From Acidobacteriota bacterium (GTDB lineage Bacteria > Acidobacteriota > Terriglobia > Acidiferrales > UBA7541): a stretch of 64,000 nt of DNA. Location of the stretch: contig JAJYLB010000004.1 in assembly GCA_021788095.1 (NCBI GenBank), positions 62,001 through 126,000 on the forward strand. The letters run 5' to 3'. Below are positions 12,070 through 21,653 of this stretch, in pieces. Below the pieces are notes generated by a model. The model saw nothing but the letters and a program-made list of their open reading frames with translations. It was not told the origin of the DNA and did no database searches. Numbering within the stretch: position 1 is the stretch's first letter; every line of letters begins with the position of its first letter. The position numbers and the translations under genes are program-made.

Positions 12070-13557
12070 ATGCGCATCAGCGGGCTCGATCTCGGCATAG
12101 TGATCGCGTATTTGGCTGGCGTCACGCTTTTCGGACTCCGCTTCGGCCGCGGGCAAACGAGCCTGCGCGAATATTTCCTGAGCAGCCGCGCCGCTCCGTG
12201 GTGGGCGCTCGCGGGTTCGATCGTCGCGACGGAGACCTCCACGCTGACGATCGTCAGCACGCCGGGAATCGCCTACGCCGGGAATCTGGGTTTCCTCCAG
12301 GTGGTGATGGGGTACCTTGTCGCGCGGGTGATCCTGTGCCTGGTCTTTCTGCCGCGCTATTTTCGAGGTGAATTTTACACGGCTTACCAGTACATCGAAA
12401 AGCGGTTTGGCCCGCGGGTGAAATCGGCCACGGCCTCCGTTTTCCTGGTCACCCGGGCGCTGGCCGAGGGCGTCCGGCTCAACGCGATTGGCAAAGTGGT
12501 GAGCGTGGCGCTGGGAACCGGCGAGAGCGCGTCGGTGGCCATCATGACGGCGCTGACCATCCTGTACACGTTCGAGGGCGGCATGCGCGCGGTGATCTGG
12601 ACGGATATGGCGCAGCTCGTGCTCTATCTGGGCGGTTCGGCGGCCGCGTTTTTCCTGCTGCTCCACAAGATCCCCGGCGGCTGGAGCGAAGTGACGCGAG
12701 TGGCCGCGGCCAGCGGCGACAAGCTTCAGGTCTTCAATTTCCGTCTGAGCCTCACCAACAGCTACACGTTTTGGGCGGGCGTCATCGGCGGCACGTTTCT
12801 GACGATGGCCAGCCACGGCACCGACCAAACGATGGTACAGCGGCTGCTGGCCGCGCGGAACGAGCGCGACAGCAAGAAGGCGCTGCTCGCGAGCGGCGTG
12901 GTGATTTTCGTCCAGTTCTCGCTGTTTCTGCTGATCGGCGTGATGCTCTACGTTTTCGCGCGGCATACCGGCCTGCTCGCTCCGGGCGGCGATACCGACC
13001 GCCTGTTTCCCGAATTCATCGTGCGCTATTTGCCGAGCGGCCTTTCGGGGCTCGTGCTGGCCGCGATTTTCGCGGTGGCGATGTCGAGCGCCAGCGGCGC
13101 GCTGAATTCGCTCGCGTCTTCGACGATCGTGGATTTCCAGCATCTGCGGCGGGGAAAGGCGCTCGACGATCGCCGCTTGGTGAAGACGTCGCGCTGGGTG
13201 ACGGCCGGCTGGGGGTTGGTCCTGGGCGGGCTCGGGCTGCTCCACTGGGGCGTGGTGCTGGTCGCGGGACTCACCATCGCTTCGGTCACCTACGGCGGCC
13301 TTTTGGGGGTCTTCCTGTTGGGGATGGTTAGCCGACGCAGCACGTCCCGCGGAGCCTTGGCGGGACTCGCTGCCGGCCTTGCGATTATGATAGCGGTGCA
13401 ATACGCGCAGCCACTCGCCGGCGTGTTCGGGATCGAGCTGCGCCACACGATTGCCTGGACGTGGTACGTGGCGATCGGAACAATAGTCACATTTTCGACG
13501 GGATGGCTGGCCAGCCGCGCGCTGGGCGGACCGGCGAATCCCCAGGAAGCGCGATGA
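12070..13557 (+). CDS. Sodium:solute symporter (SSS family)
   Basis: LREYFLSSRAAPWWALAGSIVATETSTLTIVSTPGIAY; about 13 TM segments; start at internal ATG. Confidence 0.9.
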   Translation: MRISGLDLGIVIAYLAGVTLFGLRFGRGQTSLREYFLSSRAAPWWALAGSIVATETSTLTIVSTPGIAYAGNLGFLQVVMGYLVARVILCLVFLPRYFRGEFYTAYQYIEKRFGPRVKSATASVFLVTRALAEGVRLNAIGKVVSVALGTGESASVAIMTALTILYTFEGGMRAVIWTDMAQLVLYLGGSAAAFFLLLHKIPGGWSEVTRVAAASGDKLQVFNFRLSLTNSYTFWAGVIGGTFLTMASHGTDQTMVQRLLAARNERDSKKALLASGVVIFVQFSLFLLIGVMLYVFARHTGLLAPGGDTDRLFPEFIVRYLPSGLSGLVLAAIFAVAMSSASGALNSLASSTIVDFQHLRRGKALDDRRLVKTSRWVTAGWGLVLGGLGLLHWGVVLVAGLTIASVTYGGLLGVFLLGMVSRRSTSRGALAGLAAGLAIMIAVQYAQPLAGVFGIELRHTIAWTWYVAIGTIVTFSTGWLASRALGGPANPQEAR

Positions 13558-14984
13558 GCGCCGAACGCGACCCGGGACTGGTTCGCGCGCTGGGCCCGTG
13601 GGCGGCCGCGGCGATCGTTGTCGGCATGATCATCGGCACCGGCATCTTCATCAAACCGGCGGACATGGCGCGAGAAGCCGGCACGGCGGGGCTGGTAACC
13701 CTGGCCTGGGTGCTGGGCGGGATCCTCTCGCTGTTTGGAGCGCTTTGCGCGGCGGAGCTGGGTGCCGCGATTCCGGAGGCGGGGGGAACGTACGCGTACC
13801 TGAATCGGGCGTTTGGGCCGCTGTGGGGATTTCTTTTTGGCTGGACGTATTCGGTGATTGGCGCACCCACCTCCATCGCGACCTTGGCTTCCGGGCTCCT
13901 TGTATTTGCCAGTTTCTTGTTTCCGGCGGTAGCGACGCCGCTGCGCGTGTTCCACGTTTCCCTTTCGTTTCTTCCTGCGCCCGTACTCTTCACTGTCACC
14001 TGGGCGCAGCCGCTCGCCGTGGCGGCCATCGCGCTGGTGACCTTCGTCAACTTTTTCGGGGCGAAGCTGGGCGGCCAGGTGCAGGTGGCGCTGACGATCG
14101 TCAAGATAGCCGCCGTGGTCGCGGTCATCCTGATCGGCTTTTTCCTGGGCAAAGGGAGCGCGGCGAACTTCCATTCCGCTTCCGTTTCGATGGGCCATCT
14201 GGGGATTGCCGCGGCTCTGCTGACGGCGGTAGCGAGCGGCTTGTGGGCGTACGACGGCTGGATCAACCTGGCCTTCGTCGGATCGGAAGTGAAGGATCCC
14301 GGCCGGAACATTCCGCTGTCGATGATTTTCGGCGTGATCGCGGTCTGCGGGATTTACACGGCGATGAGCGCGGCGTGCTTTTACGTGCTGCCGTTCGCAC
14401 AGGTGGCCGCGTCGGCGCACATAGCCTCCGACGTGGTGGCGCGCGCGACCGGGGCCGGCGCCGCGACGTGGATGACGCTGGTGATGATGATCTGCGCCCT
14501 CGGCTCGCTCAATTCGTCGATTCTGACCAACGCCCGCGTGGATTACGCGATGGCGCGCGACGGACTGTTCTTTCGCGTCGCGCGCGGCGTGCATCCGCGC
14601 TATCGCACGCCCGCGAACGCGCTCCTCCTTCAGGGGATTGTGGCCTCCGCGCTGGCGCTTACCGGGACTTTCGAAAGCCTTTCCTTGCTCTACGTTTTTC
14701 TGGTGTGGATTTTCTACGGCGCGCAAACCGCCGGCCTGATCGTTTTGCGGCGTAAGGAGCCCGCTCTGCCGCGGCCGTATCGCACCTGGGGCTATCCCGT
14801 GGTGCCCGCAATCTTCATTCTAAGCGCGCTGGCGCTGGCGGTGGATTTGCTGGTGGAGACGCCGTTGCGCGCCACGTTGGGCCTCGCCGTGATGCTCGCG
14901 GGGCTGCCGTTTTACGCCTACTGGCGGAGCCGAACCCCCCGCGACCGGCCGTCACCCTCGCGGGAGGGTGTAAGAGGCGGGTAG
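13554..14984 (+). CDS. APC-superfamily amino acid permease
   Basis: VGMIIGTGIFIKPADMAREAG, IPEAGGTYAYLNRAFGP; ATGA overlap with the SSS gene. Confidence 0.9.
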   Translation: MSAERDPGLVRALGPWAAAAIVVGMIIGTGIFIKPADMAREAGTAGLVTLAWVLGGILSLFGALCAAELGAAIPEAGGTYAYLNRAFGPLWGFLFGWTYSVIGAPTSIATLASGLLVFASFLFPAVATPLRVFHVSLSFLPAPVLFTVTWAQPLAVAAIALVTFVNFFGAKLGGQVQVALTIVKIAAVVAVILIGFFLGKGSAANFHSASVSMGHLGIAAALLTAVASGLWAYDGWINLAFVGSEVKDPGRNIPLSMIFGVIAVCGIYTAMSAACFYVLPFAQVAASAHIASDVVARATGAGAATWMTLVMMICALGSLNSSILTNARVDYAMARDGLFFRVARGVHPRYRTPANALLLQGIVASALALTGTFESLSLLYVFLVWIFYGAQTAGLIVLRRKEPALPRPYRTWGYPVVPAIFILSALALAVDLLVETPLRATLGLAVMLAGLPFYAYWRSRTPRDRPSPSREGVRGG

Positions 14985-14996
14985 CGCAGCCGCCCG

Positions 14997-15012
14997 TCCC
15001 GAACGTTCGGGA
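14997..15012. repeat. Perfect 16-bp palindrome between convergent genes (REP/terminator-like)
   Basis: TCCCGAACGTTCGGGA; shares TCCCGAA/TTCGGGA arms with palindrome A in the kinases. Confidence 0.65.
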
Positions 15013-15063
15013 TTCGGAACCTGGCCGTGCATGGGAAGCATCCCGGCCCGCCGCTTTGCGCTT

Positions 15064-17490
15064 TCAGCGCGGATAAATCAGATACTTTCGGCGCATTTCG
15101 CGAAACGCGTTCATGGCGTTTTCCCAGCCGACCACGACGGCGGTCGGAGGCTCGCCCTTTTCCAAATCCGCGACGGTCGACCGCGAGCCGAGCAGCAGGA
15201 TCGTTTTGTCGAGCTGGAAGTCTTGCGGATAGAGCTTGTGGAGGGCGGCCGCCATCTCGACGCCCATGAGCATCGGCGAAAGCGACGCGCGATCGACGAC
15301 GAGCAACTCGATTCCCTGGCAAAGCTGGCCGTGATAGATGCCCGAAGCCGGGGTGAACGCCGTGGGCACGAAACGCACGCCGGGAATGAACTGATGGTTG
15401 AGGTAGTCGGCGAATTCACCGGCATGAATGTAAGGCGCGCCAACCACTTCGAAGGGCGTATCGGTGCCGCGACCGACGGAAACGCCGCCAGCCTGGAGGA
15501 TTTCGATGCCGGGATAGAGGAGGGTCTCGTTCACGGTTCGGAGATTGGGCGACGGAGGAATCCAGTCGAGGCCCGTCTGGTCGAACGTATCGCGGCGATG
15601 CCAGTTCTGCATGGGGATGACCGTCAGATCGGCGCCCAGGTGGTCCTCGGCATCGAACATTTTCGCCAGTTCGCCGAGGGTCATGCCGTAAATCACCGGC
15701 TCGGGGAAAAAGCCGGTGAAGCTCAGCCGGTCGGGATCGAGCATCGGGCCTTCCATCCGTTCACCGCCCAGGGGGTTGGGGCGGTCGAGGACGAAGAAGG
15801 GGATGTGATAGCTGGCCGCGGTTTCGAGGCCGTAGGCCATGGTGGTGGTGAAGGTGTAGAAGCGAACGCCGGCGTCCTGAATATCGAAGACGAGAGCCGT
15901 GATTCCCTTCATCTCCTTGGCCGTGGGTCGCAGCGTGGGACCGTAGAGGCTGTACACGGGCAGGCCGGTGGCTTTGTCTTTCGTATTGCCGACGAAGGTG
16001 TCTTTGAGGCCGAACAGGCCGTGCTCGGGCGAAAAAATCGCGACGAGCTTCACTCCCGGGGCGCGATCGAGGACGTCGATGGTGCGCCGGCCCGCGCGGT
16101 CGCGTCCGGTTTCGTTGGTGATGAGGCCGATGCGCTTGCCTTCGAGGGGAGCGAAATTCTGCTGTTCCAGAACGTCGATGCCGGCGAGCGTTCGGTCGTT
16201 GTGGAGCGTGGCGCCGCCCACCCCGTACGGCCGCTGGGCACCGCGGGCCCGCTCGAGCGGTGAAGTCTCGCCGGTCGTTTCGGTGGCGTCCAGCGCGGCC
16301 GCGACGAGCGTGGCCACCTGTGCCCGCAGGCCGATCGTCGGCGGGCGGATATAGGGATGGACGCGGCTGGAGAGCAGGAGGATGAAGATTTGGCTCGACG
16401 GATCGATCCAGACCGACGTGCCCGTCCAACCGGTGTGGCCGTAGCCGCCGACGGGGAAAAGCTCGCCGCGATTCGACGAATAGGGGCTGTCGATTTCCCA
16501 GCCCAACCCTTCCGTCACAGGAGCCCAGGGCGGCGACTGATTCGACGTCATCAGGCGAATCGTGGCGGGATCGAGGAGCTGGCGGCCGCGATAGGGCCCG
16601 CGGGGAATCTTGCCGTTCTCGAGCATCATTTGCGAGAAGCGAGCGAGGTCGCCGGCGTCGGAAAACAGGCCGGCGTGGCCGGCGACGCCGCCCATCGCGC
16701 GGGCGGTGGGATCTTCCACCACTCCGCGCAAGACCTTCCCTTTTCCGGACATCGGCGAGGCTCCGGGCGGCAGATCGATTTCGAGCGTGGGCGCGATGCG
16801 CGGCAACCAGCGCTGGGGCGGAAGAAAAGCGGTGTGGCGCATGCCGAGCGGCCGGTAGAGGTAGCGCCGAGCGAAAACGTTCAGCGGCAAGCCGGAAACC
16901 TTGTGCACCAACTCTCCGAGCACGATGAAATTGCAATCGCTATAGAGGAACCGCATGCCTGGCGGAAAAACGGGGCGATCGGCGTAAATGATGTGGAGGA
17001 TCGCGTCGTAGCCGGAGACGCCCGGGGGAATGATCGGGTCGGGGCGCAAGCCGGAAAAATGCGTCAAGAGCATGCGGACGGTGATCTGGTCCTTGCCGTT
17101 CGCCCCGAATTCAGGCAGGTAATGAGCGACGGGATCGTCGAGCCGGATCTTGCCTTGCTGGAAGAGCAGCATGATCGCGGGCGCCGTCGCATAGATCTTG
17201 GTGAGCGAGGCGAGATCGAAGATGGTGTCGGCGGTCATTCGCTCGCGCCGAGGCACCAGCGCACGCTCGCCGTAAGCCTTTCGGTACACGATGCGGCCGC
17301 GCTGCGCCACCAGGAGCACCGCCCCAGGCAGCTCATTTGCGGCGATGGCGCCCTGGATGATGGCGTCCACGTCGGAAAGCTTCGGCCGGCCGGGCACGGC
17401 GCCGAGCAGCGAGCCGGCAACGGCGAGAGCCAGGAGCAGGGGAACGAATAAGGTTTTCGACGATCTCGAGGACTTAAGATGCGAGTTCAT
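15064..17490 (-). CDS. Secreted serine hydrolase (beta-lactamase superfamily) fused to DUF1343 / NamZ-type exo-beta-N-acetylmuramidase
   Basis: N-terminal SLTK hydrolase motif (DLASLTKIYATAPA, YSDCNFIVLGELV); C-terminal GKRIGLITNETGRDRAGRRTIDVL, FSPEHGLFG, VFDIQDAGVRFYTFTTTM, LDRPNPLGG typical of DUF1343. Confidence 0.92.
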   Translation of the reverse strand: MNSHLKSSRSSKTLFVPLLLALAVAGSLLGAVPGRPKLSDVDAIIQGAIAANELPGAVLLVAQRGRIVYRKAYGERALVPRRERMTADTIFDLASLTKIYATAPAIMLLFQQGKIRLDDPVAHYLPEFGANGKDQITVRMLLTHFSGLRPDPIIPPGVSGYDAILHIIYADRPVFPPGMRFLYSDCNFIVLGELVHKVSGLPLNVFARRYLYRPLGMRHTAFLPPQRWLPRIAPTLEIDLPPGASPMSGKGKVLRGVVEDPTARAMGGVAGHAGLFSDAGDLARFSQMMLENGKIPRGPYRGRQLLDPATIRLMTSNQSPPWAPVTEGLGWEIDSPYSSNRGELFPVGGYGHTGWTGTSVWIDPSSQIFILLLSSRVHPYIRPPTIGLRAQVATLVAAALDATETTGETSPLERARGAQRPYGVGGATLHNDRTLAGIDVLEQQNFAPLEGKRIGLITNETGRDRAGRRTIDVLDRAPGVKLVAIFSPEHGLFGLKDTFVGNTKDKATGLPVYSLYGPTLRPTAKEMKGITALVFDIQDAGVRFYTFTTTMAYGLETAASYHIPFFVLDRPNPLGGERMEGPMLDPDRLSFTGFFPEPVIYGMTLGELAKMFDAEDHLGADLTVIPMQNWHRRDTFDQTGLDWIPPSPNLRTVNETLLYPGIEILQAGGVSVGRGTDTPFEVVGAPYIHAGEFADYLNHQFIPGVRFVPTAFTPASGIYHGQLCQGIELLVVDRASLSPMLMGVEMAAALHKLYPQDFQLDKTILLLGSRSTVADLEKGEPPTAVVVGWENAMNAFREMRRKYLIYPR

Positions 17491-17530
17491 AACCGGGCTT
17501 ATACAAGCCCGGAGCCGCCCGCGTCAACTG
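17305..17530. repeat. 226-bp direct repeat, copy 1 (NamZ 5' end plus promoter)
   Basis: Near-identical to 21795..22020 at constant offset 4490 with few mismatches. Confidence 0.9.
17488..17530 (-). promoter_or_regulatory. Putative NamZ promoter with 20-bp inverted repeat CCGGGCTTATACAAGCCCGG; possibly leaderless
   Basis: Reverse strand: TTGACG-CGGGCGGCTCCGGGCTTG(18)-TATAAG-CCCGGTT-ATG; no Shine-Dalgarno sequence visible. Confidence 0.55.
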
Positions 17531-17690
17531 ATACTCGACAGGACGAAGGAAGACCTCTTCGCGCCGCAGCTCCGTCCGGCGAGCGTTCGATTGCGGCTTG
17601 CCACGCTGCGGGACCCAGGATGGCCCGAAAAGGAGAAAGGCGAAAGCGCGCGAACACTTTCGCCTTTCGGTTCCCGGCCTCGGTTCCTGT

Positions 17691-20600
17691 TTAGAAATAA
17701 AACTTCAAGCCGAGCTGAAAATGCCGTTCGGTATTGTCGACAGAATCGCGCGCACGCGAGAACACCGAACTGGTGATGGTCGAGCTGTCCGCCAAGTCGT
17801 AGTTGGGATGGTTGAAGATGTTGGTGGCGTCGGCGCGAATCTCGAGATAGCGCCCTTCGCTAAAGAAATAGATCCTCTTGGCGAAATCCATATCGGTGTC
17901 GAACTGCCACGGTAGCCGGAAGAAATTTCGGCCCGTGTTGCCAAGCTCACCCGCTGCGGGGGTAGAGAACCGGGCGATCTGGTCCGGCGTGAATAGGTAG
18001 CGATTATTGTGGTCGGCGGGGTTGGTGTGCAGGCTCGCCATGTTGTGGCTACAGCCGGAGCAGTTTGCTGGCGTTTCCACGTCGCCATCGAACGTAAACG
18101 CTCCGGAATACACGGTAAACGGCCGGCCGGAGGATAGCGTCAGTATGCCGGCCGCTGTCCAGCCGCCGATCACGGATCGCAGCACGGGATTGAGACGGCT
18201 GCCCCAACGCTGCCCGCTGCCGAACGGCAGGTTCCACACCCACTCTCCTTGCAGCGAGTGGGTCCGATCGAAATCGGACGGGGCATAGTTGATCGAGCGA
18301 TCGTGAATATCGTATGGCGTGCTGGAAGCCGACTGGGCCAGGCCGGTATTCACCCGTGTGAAGGTAGGATCGAAGGACCGCGTGTCGAGCGACTTGGCAA
18401 AGGCGTAACTAACTTGAAAAGTAAGTGTGGGGCTGAAGCGGCGCTGGAGCTGGACTTGGAACGCGTTGTAGTTGGACCAGTCGTGGCTGTCGAGCACATC
18501 GAAGGCGCCGGCAAACTGGGGCAGTGGAAAAAAGAAATAGGGGCTCAGGCCGCTCGCCTGCGGCAAGCCCATGCCGTTGACCTCGATTCGCCCCAGACTA
18601 TCGGCGAGGGCTCCCACGGAATTGTGAGAAAGCGTGGAGGGGTAATGACGCTGGACGTACTGAGAGCCGGTCTGGCCAGACGGCACGATCGCACTGAGCA
18701 GTTGATCCATGAGCGGGCTGTCGCCGCCGGCCGCCACGGTCTTAAACGCCTGCAGGAAGTCGGGGCTGATGATGGCCTGGTTGGCGTTGTAGCCGCCATA
18801 GAGGTGTTCGCCATGGCTACCGAGGTAATTGAGCGTAAGCACCATTTTCGACGCGAAAGCGCGCCCGAGGCTCAAACCCCATTCCATGACCTCGGACGGC
18901 CGCCAGTGGGGATCCATGACCGTCACGCCCGAGGGAGAGAACGGAGGCGGCTGTCGCAGTTGCTTTGGCGTGAGGCCGGAGGGCGGCGCCAGCGTTGGGA
19001 GGCCATTGCGCAGCAGGCCACCCGATTCACCATAGGCAACGTTGGTTACTCCGTAGTTGAAGCCGACGAGGTTCTCTATGACCCCCGAGGAGATGGAGAA
19101 GGTGTTAACTGGATTGTAGTAGATGCCGTAATGGGCGCGGACGGACGTCTTCCCCGTGCCGAAGGGATCCCAGGCGACGCCCACGGAAGGCCCGAGGAGG
19201 GCGTTGGAACTCTTATAGAGGTTTCCTGGCGCCCACGCCACCGTGTCGGTGGGCTCTGAGCCGACGATGACGGGCTGATTGGGCGCCAGCAGCCGGTTGC
19301 GAGGGTCAGAGGGTGTGGGCATGGCGTCGAGGCGAAGTCCCAAATCCACCGCGATGTTGGGGCGCACGCGCCAAGTGTCCTGACCGTAGAACTCGTACGC
19401 GGGAAAGACGAGCCTGAAATTGAATTTCGAGCCGCCCGGCTGGTAGGCGGTCCCGGCGGCATTCGAGGTGAAGCCCTGCCCCATGGTGCCAACCCGGCCA
19501 AGCAGGTCATTGATCGTGTAGTCCAAATCCGACAGGTCGTTGCTATTGATGCGGTTCGAACCGCTCGTCGGAATGTTGAAAGCTGAGGTGCTCACCGTAT
19601 CGATGCCTGGGTCGAAGTTGACGTACGGCTCGGCGTCCCAGCCCCCGATCGAACCGCGGTCGTCGACGTGTATGATCTGCTGCAGGTGAAAGCCCATTTT
19701 GAACGTGTGCGCCCCATGCACCCAGGTCAAGTCGTCGTTGATCTGCGGAACCGTGATCGCCCGCAAATTCCCGATATAGTTCTGCAACGGGTTGGAACCG
19801 ATGACGAGATCGTAGGGAGGGTTGCTGGCGTACTTCGGATCGGGATTAGCGAAGTTGTAGAGGTAGTGCTCGTAGCCAAGCACGAACTGGTTGGTCACCG
19901 TCCGGGAGAAGCTTGAGGTCCAGCCGAGGGCGAGGCTTGTAGGCTTGCGGTAGGTGTCCACCACATTCTGCGTGCCTGGGAACGCGGGCAGACCGCCATT
20001 GACGATGTCCGCGATCGTGTTCTGGTGGCCCTGGTACCAGCGGCCGAAAATCGCATTGGACGAGTTGATTTCGTGATCGATCCTCACCGTCAAGTCCACG
20101 TTCTTCTGGGTTTCCGGCGGGTCCCACGTGTAGCTGGCGATGTTGAGGCCATCGCCGATGCTCTTGAAATCGTTGGGGAGGGGCGTCAATTTGATGTAGT
20201 TTTGGAGGGTGGGATCGAGGCCGAGACCTTGCGGGTTGCTGGCCGCCACATTGTAACTGTCAACCGTAATTCCCGGATTCGGGTCGCCGTTGGCGTCGAC
20301 GTAGGACGGGCTGTTCTGGCAGCCCTTGGTGAGGTTCCCGCACGTGCTGGGGTCGATGTAGCGGAAGGTTCCCGCCCGTGCGTCGGCCGTAAGCACGGGG
20401 CTGTGCTCGACGATAGATTCGTGGGCGTGGAGGAACTGGACGTTCGTGAAGAAAAACGTATGGTTCTTCAAGATGGGACCGCCAACGCTCCCGCCCCAGA
20501 TGTTCTGAACGAAATCGGAGCGTCCCAGGCCGTCCAGATTATTGAAGTAGTTATTGGCGTTGAGACGCGGCGTTTGATAGAACCAGAAACCCTCGCCATG

Positions 20601-21353
20601 GAACTGATTCGTGCCGGAACGGGTGATCATGGCGACCTGGCCGCCGCTGGTCGAGCCATACTGGGCGGTGAGGTTGCTGGTGATGAGGCGGAACTCCCCA
20701 ATCGAGTCGGGATTGGTGTTCACGGGAGCGGTCTCCGAGCCGCCGGCCGAGTACTCGTTGATGCCGATGCCATCCAGGGTATAGTTCCAGGCCCGGTCGC
20801 GGCCCCCGTTTACGTTGCTGCACCCGCCGGTGTTGCAGCCGGTGACGACGCCAGGCTGGAAGTAGACCAAGGAGAGCGGATTGCGCCCGCGCGTACCCAC
20901 GATCGGCAACTGCTGGATCGTCTGCTGATTTACCACGTTGCCGAAATTGCCCGACGAGCTTGTCTGGACGAGCTGGGCCGCCCCTTTAACCACGACCTGT
21001 TGCGAGACAGCGCCGATCTCGAGCTTGACGTTCACGGTCATCGGCTGACCGATTGTGACGACGTTGCTGGTTGAAGTGAACGTCTTGAATCCGCTTTTCG
21101 AGACCGCGATAGCGTAGGTGCCGGTGGGTATCGCGTCAAAGACGTAGACGCCTGCCGACGTGGTTTTCGTGGTCAGGCGCTGGTTGGTTCCTTCATTCGT
21201 GAGCACTACGGTCGCGCCCGGAACTGCGGCGCCGCTTGGGTCCGTGACGACCCCGGTCGCCTGGGAACTCGTACCCTGGCCCCAGGCCGAAACGCTCAAC
21301 GCCAGTAGCCCGAGCGTGACCACCAGGCCCCGACACATTTTGTTCCAAACCAT
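17691..21353 (-). CDS. Oar-like TonB-dependent receptor with carboxypeptidase-regulatory-like N-terminal domain (TonB-1)
   Basis: ATGVVTDPSGAAVPGATVVLTNEGT; GGRDRAWNYTLDGIGINE; GRNPLSLVYFQPGV; C-terminal beta-strand ending FQLGLKFYF. Confidence 0.92.
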   Translation of the reverse strand: MVWNKMCRGLVVTLGLLALSVSAWGQGTSSQATGVVTDPSGAAVPGATVVLTNEGTNQRLTTKTTSAGVYVFDAIPTGTYAIAVSKSGFKTFTSTSNVVTIGQPMTVNVKLEIGAVSQQVVVKGAAQLVQTSSSGNFGNVVNQQTIQQLPIVGTRGRNPLSLVYFQPGVVTGCNTGGCSNVNGGRDRAWNYTLDGIGINEYSAGGSETAPVNTNPDSIGEFRLITSNLTAQYGSTSGGQVAMITRSGTNQFHGEGFWFYQTPRLNANNYFNNLDGLGRSDFVQNIWGGSVGGPILKNHTFFFTNVQFLHAHESIVEHSPVLTADARAGTFRYIDPSTCGNLTKGCQNSPSYVDANGDPNPGITVDSYNVAASNPQGLGLDPTLQNYIKLTPLPNDFKSIGDGLNIASYTWDPPETQKNVDLTVRIDHEINSSNAIFGRWYQGHQNTIADIVNGGLPAFPGTQNVVDTYRKPTSLALGWTSSFSRTVTNQFVLGYEHYLYNFANPDPKYASNPPYDLVIGSNPLQNYIGNLRAITVPQINDDLTWVHGAHTFKMGFHLQQIIHVDDRGSIGGWDAEPYVNFDPGIDTVSTSAFNIPTSGSNRINSNDLSDLDYTINDLLGRVGTMGQGFTSNAAGTAYQPGGSKFNFRLVFPAYEFYGQDTWRVRPNIAVDLGLRLDAMPTPSDPRNRLLAPNQPVIVGSEPTDTVAWAPGNLYKSSNALLGPSVGVAWDPFGTGKTSVRAHYGIYYNPVNTFSISSGVIENLVGFNYGVTNVAYGESGGLLRNGLPTLAPPSGLTPKQLRQPPPFSPSGVTVMDPHWRPSEVMEWGLSLGRAFASKMVLTLNYLGSHGEHLYGGYNANQAIISPDFLQAFKTVAAGGDSPLMDQLLSAIVPSGQTGSQYVQRHYPSTLSHNSVGALADSLGRIEVNGMGLPQASGLSPYFFFPLPQFAGAFDVLDSHDWSNYNAFQVQLQRRFSPTLTFQVSYAFAKSLDTRSFDPTFTRVNTGLAQSASSTPYDIHDRSINYAPSDFDRTHSLQGEWVWNLPFGSGQRWGSRLNPVLRSVIGGWTAAGILTLSSGRPFTVYSGAFTFDGDVETPANCSGCSHNMASLHTNPADHNNRYLFTPDQIARFSTPAAGELGNTGRNFFRLPWQFDTDMDFAKRIYFFSEGRYLEIRADATNIFNHPNYDLADSSTITSSVFSRARDSVDNTERHFQLGLKFYF

Positions 21354-21490
21354 TAGTTCCTCCCCCGTAAGTACCGCTGCGGGATACGATTCGCAATCCT
21401 GTAGCTCGAGACACCACGAAGGCTTTGGTTGGTTTCTGCGCTGTCCCACCCTCGCGCGGAATCCACGTGCGGGTCCTCCTGGATTCTTGC

Positions 21491-21554
21491 GACCTGACGT
21501 TGCCCACGGGTTGCTACGTTCTCCTGGGAGGCCAGGAAAACCAATCGTCAGGTC
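21491..21554 (-). ncRNA. Candidate structured 5' leader element of TonB-1
   Basis: RNA strand: GACCUGACG ... CGUCAGGUC 9-bp stem enclosing GUUUUCCUGG-CCUC-CCAGGAGAAC 10-bp hairpin; conserved upstream of TonB-2. Confidence 0.55.
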
Positions 21555-21571
21555 ATGTGCCGTCGGCCGTA

Positions 21572-21600
21572 TTCATATTCCCCTTTCCTTCCCATGTCAA
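21572..21600 (-). promoter_or_regulatory. Putative sigma70-type promoter of TonB-1
   Basis: Reverse strand TTGACA-17 nt-TATGAA; same arrangement upstream of TonB-2. Confidence 0.65.
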
Positions 21601-21633
21601 GCCGCGATGTTTCTCCGGGATGTATCTCCATAA

Positions 21634-21653
21634 CCGGGCATAGAGGAGCCTGG
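21634..21653. repeat. 20-bp inverted repeat, copy 3 (upstream of TonB-1 promoter)
   Basis: CCGGGCATAGAGGAGCCTGG, followed by AGCCGTCCGCGTCAATTG as in the NamZ copies. Confidence 0.55.

Noticed and set aside
11887-13446. 519-aa minus-strand ORF opposite the SSS symporter
   Set aside because: Composition (H, R, Q rich) and full overlap with a recognisable transporter indicate a shadow ORF.
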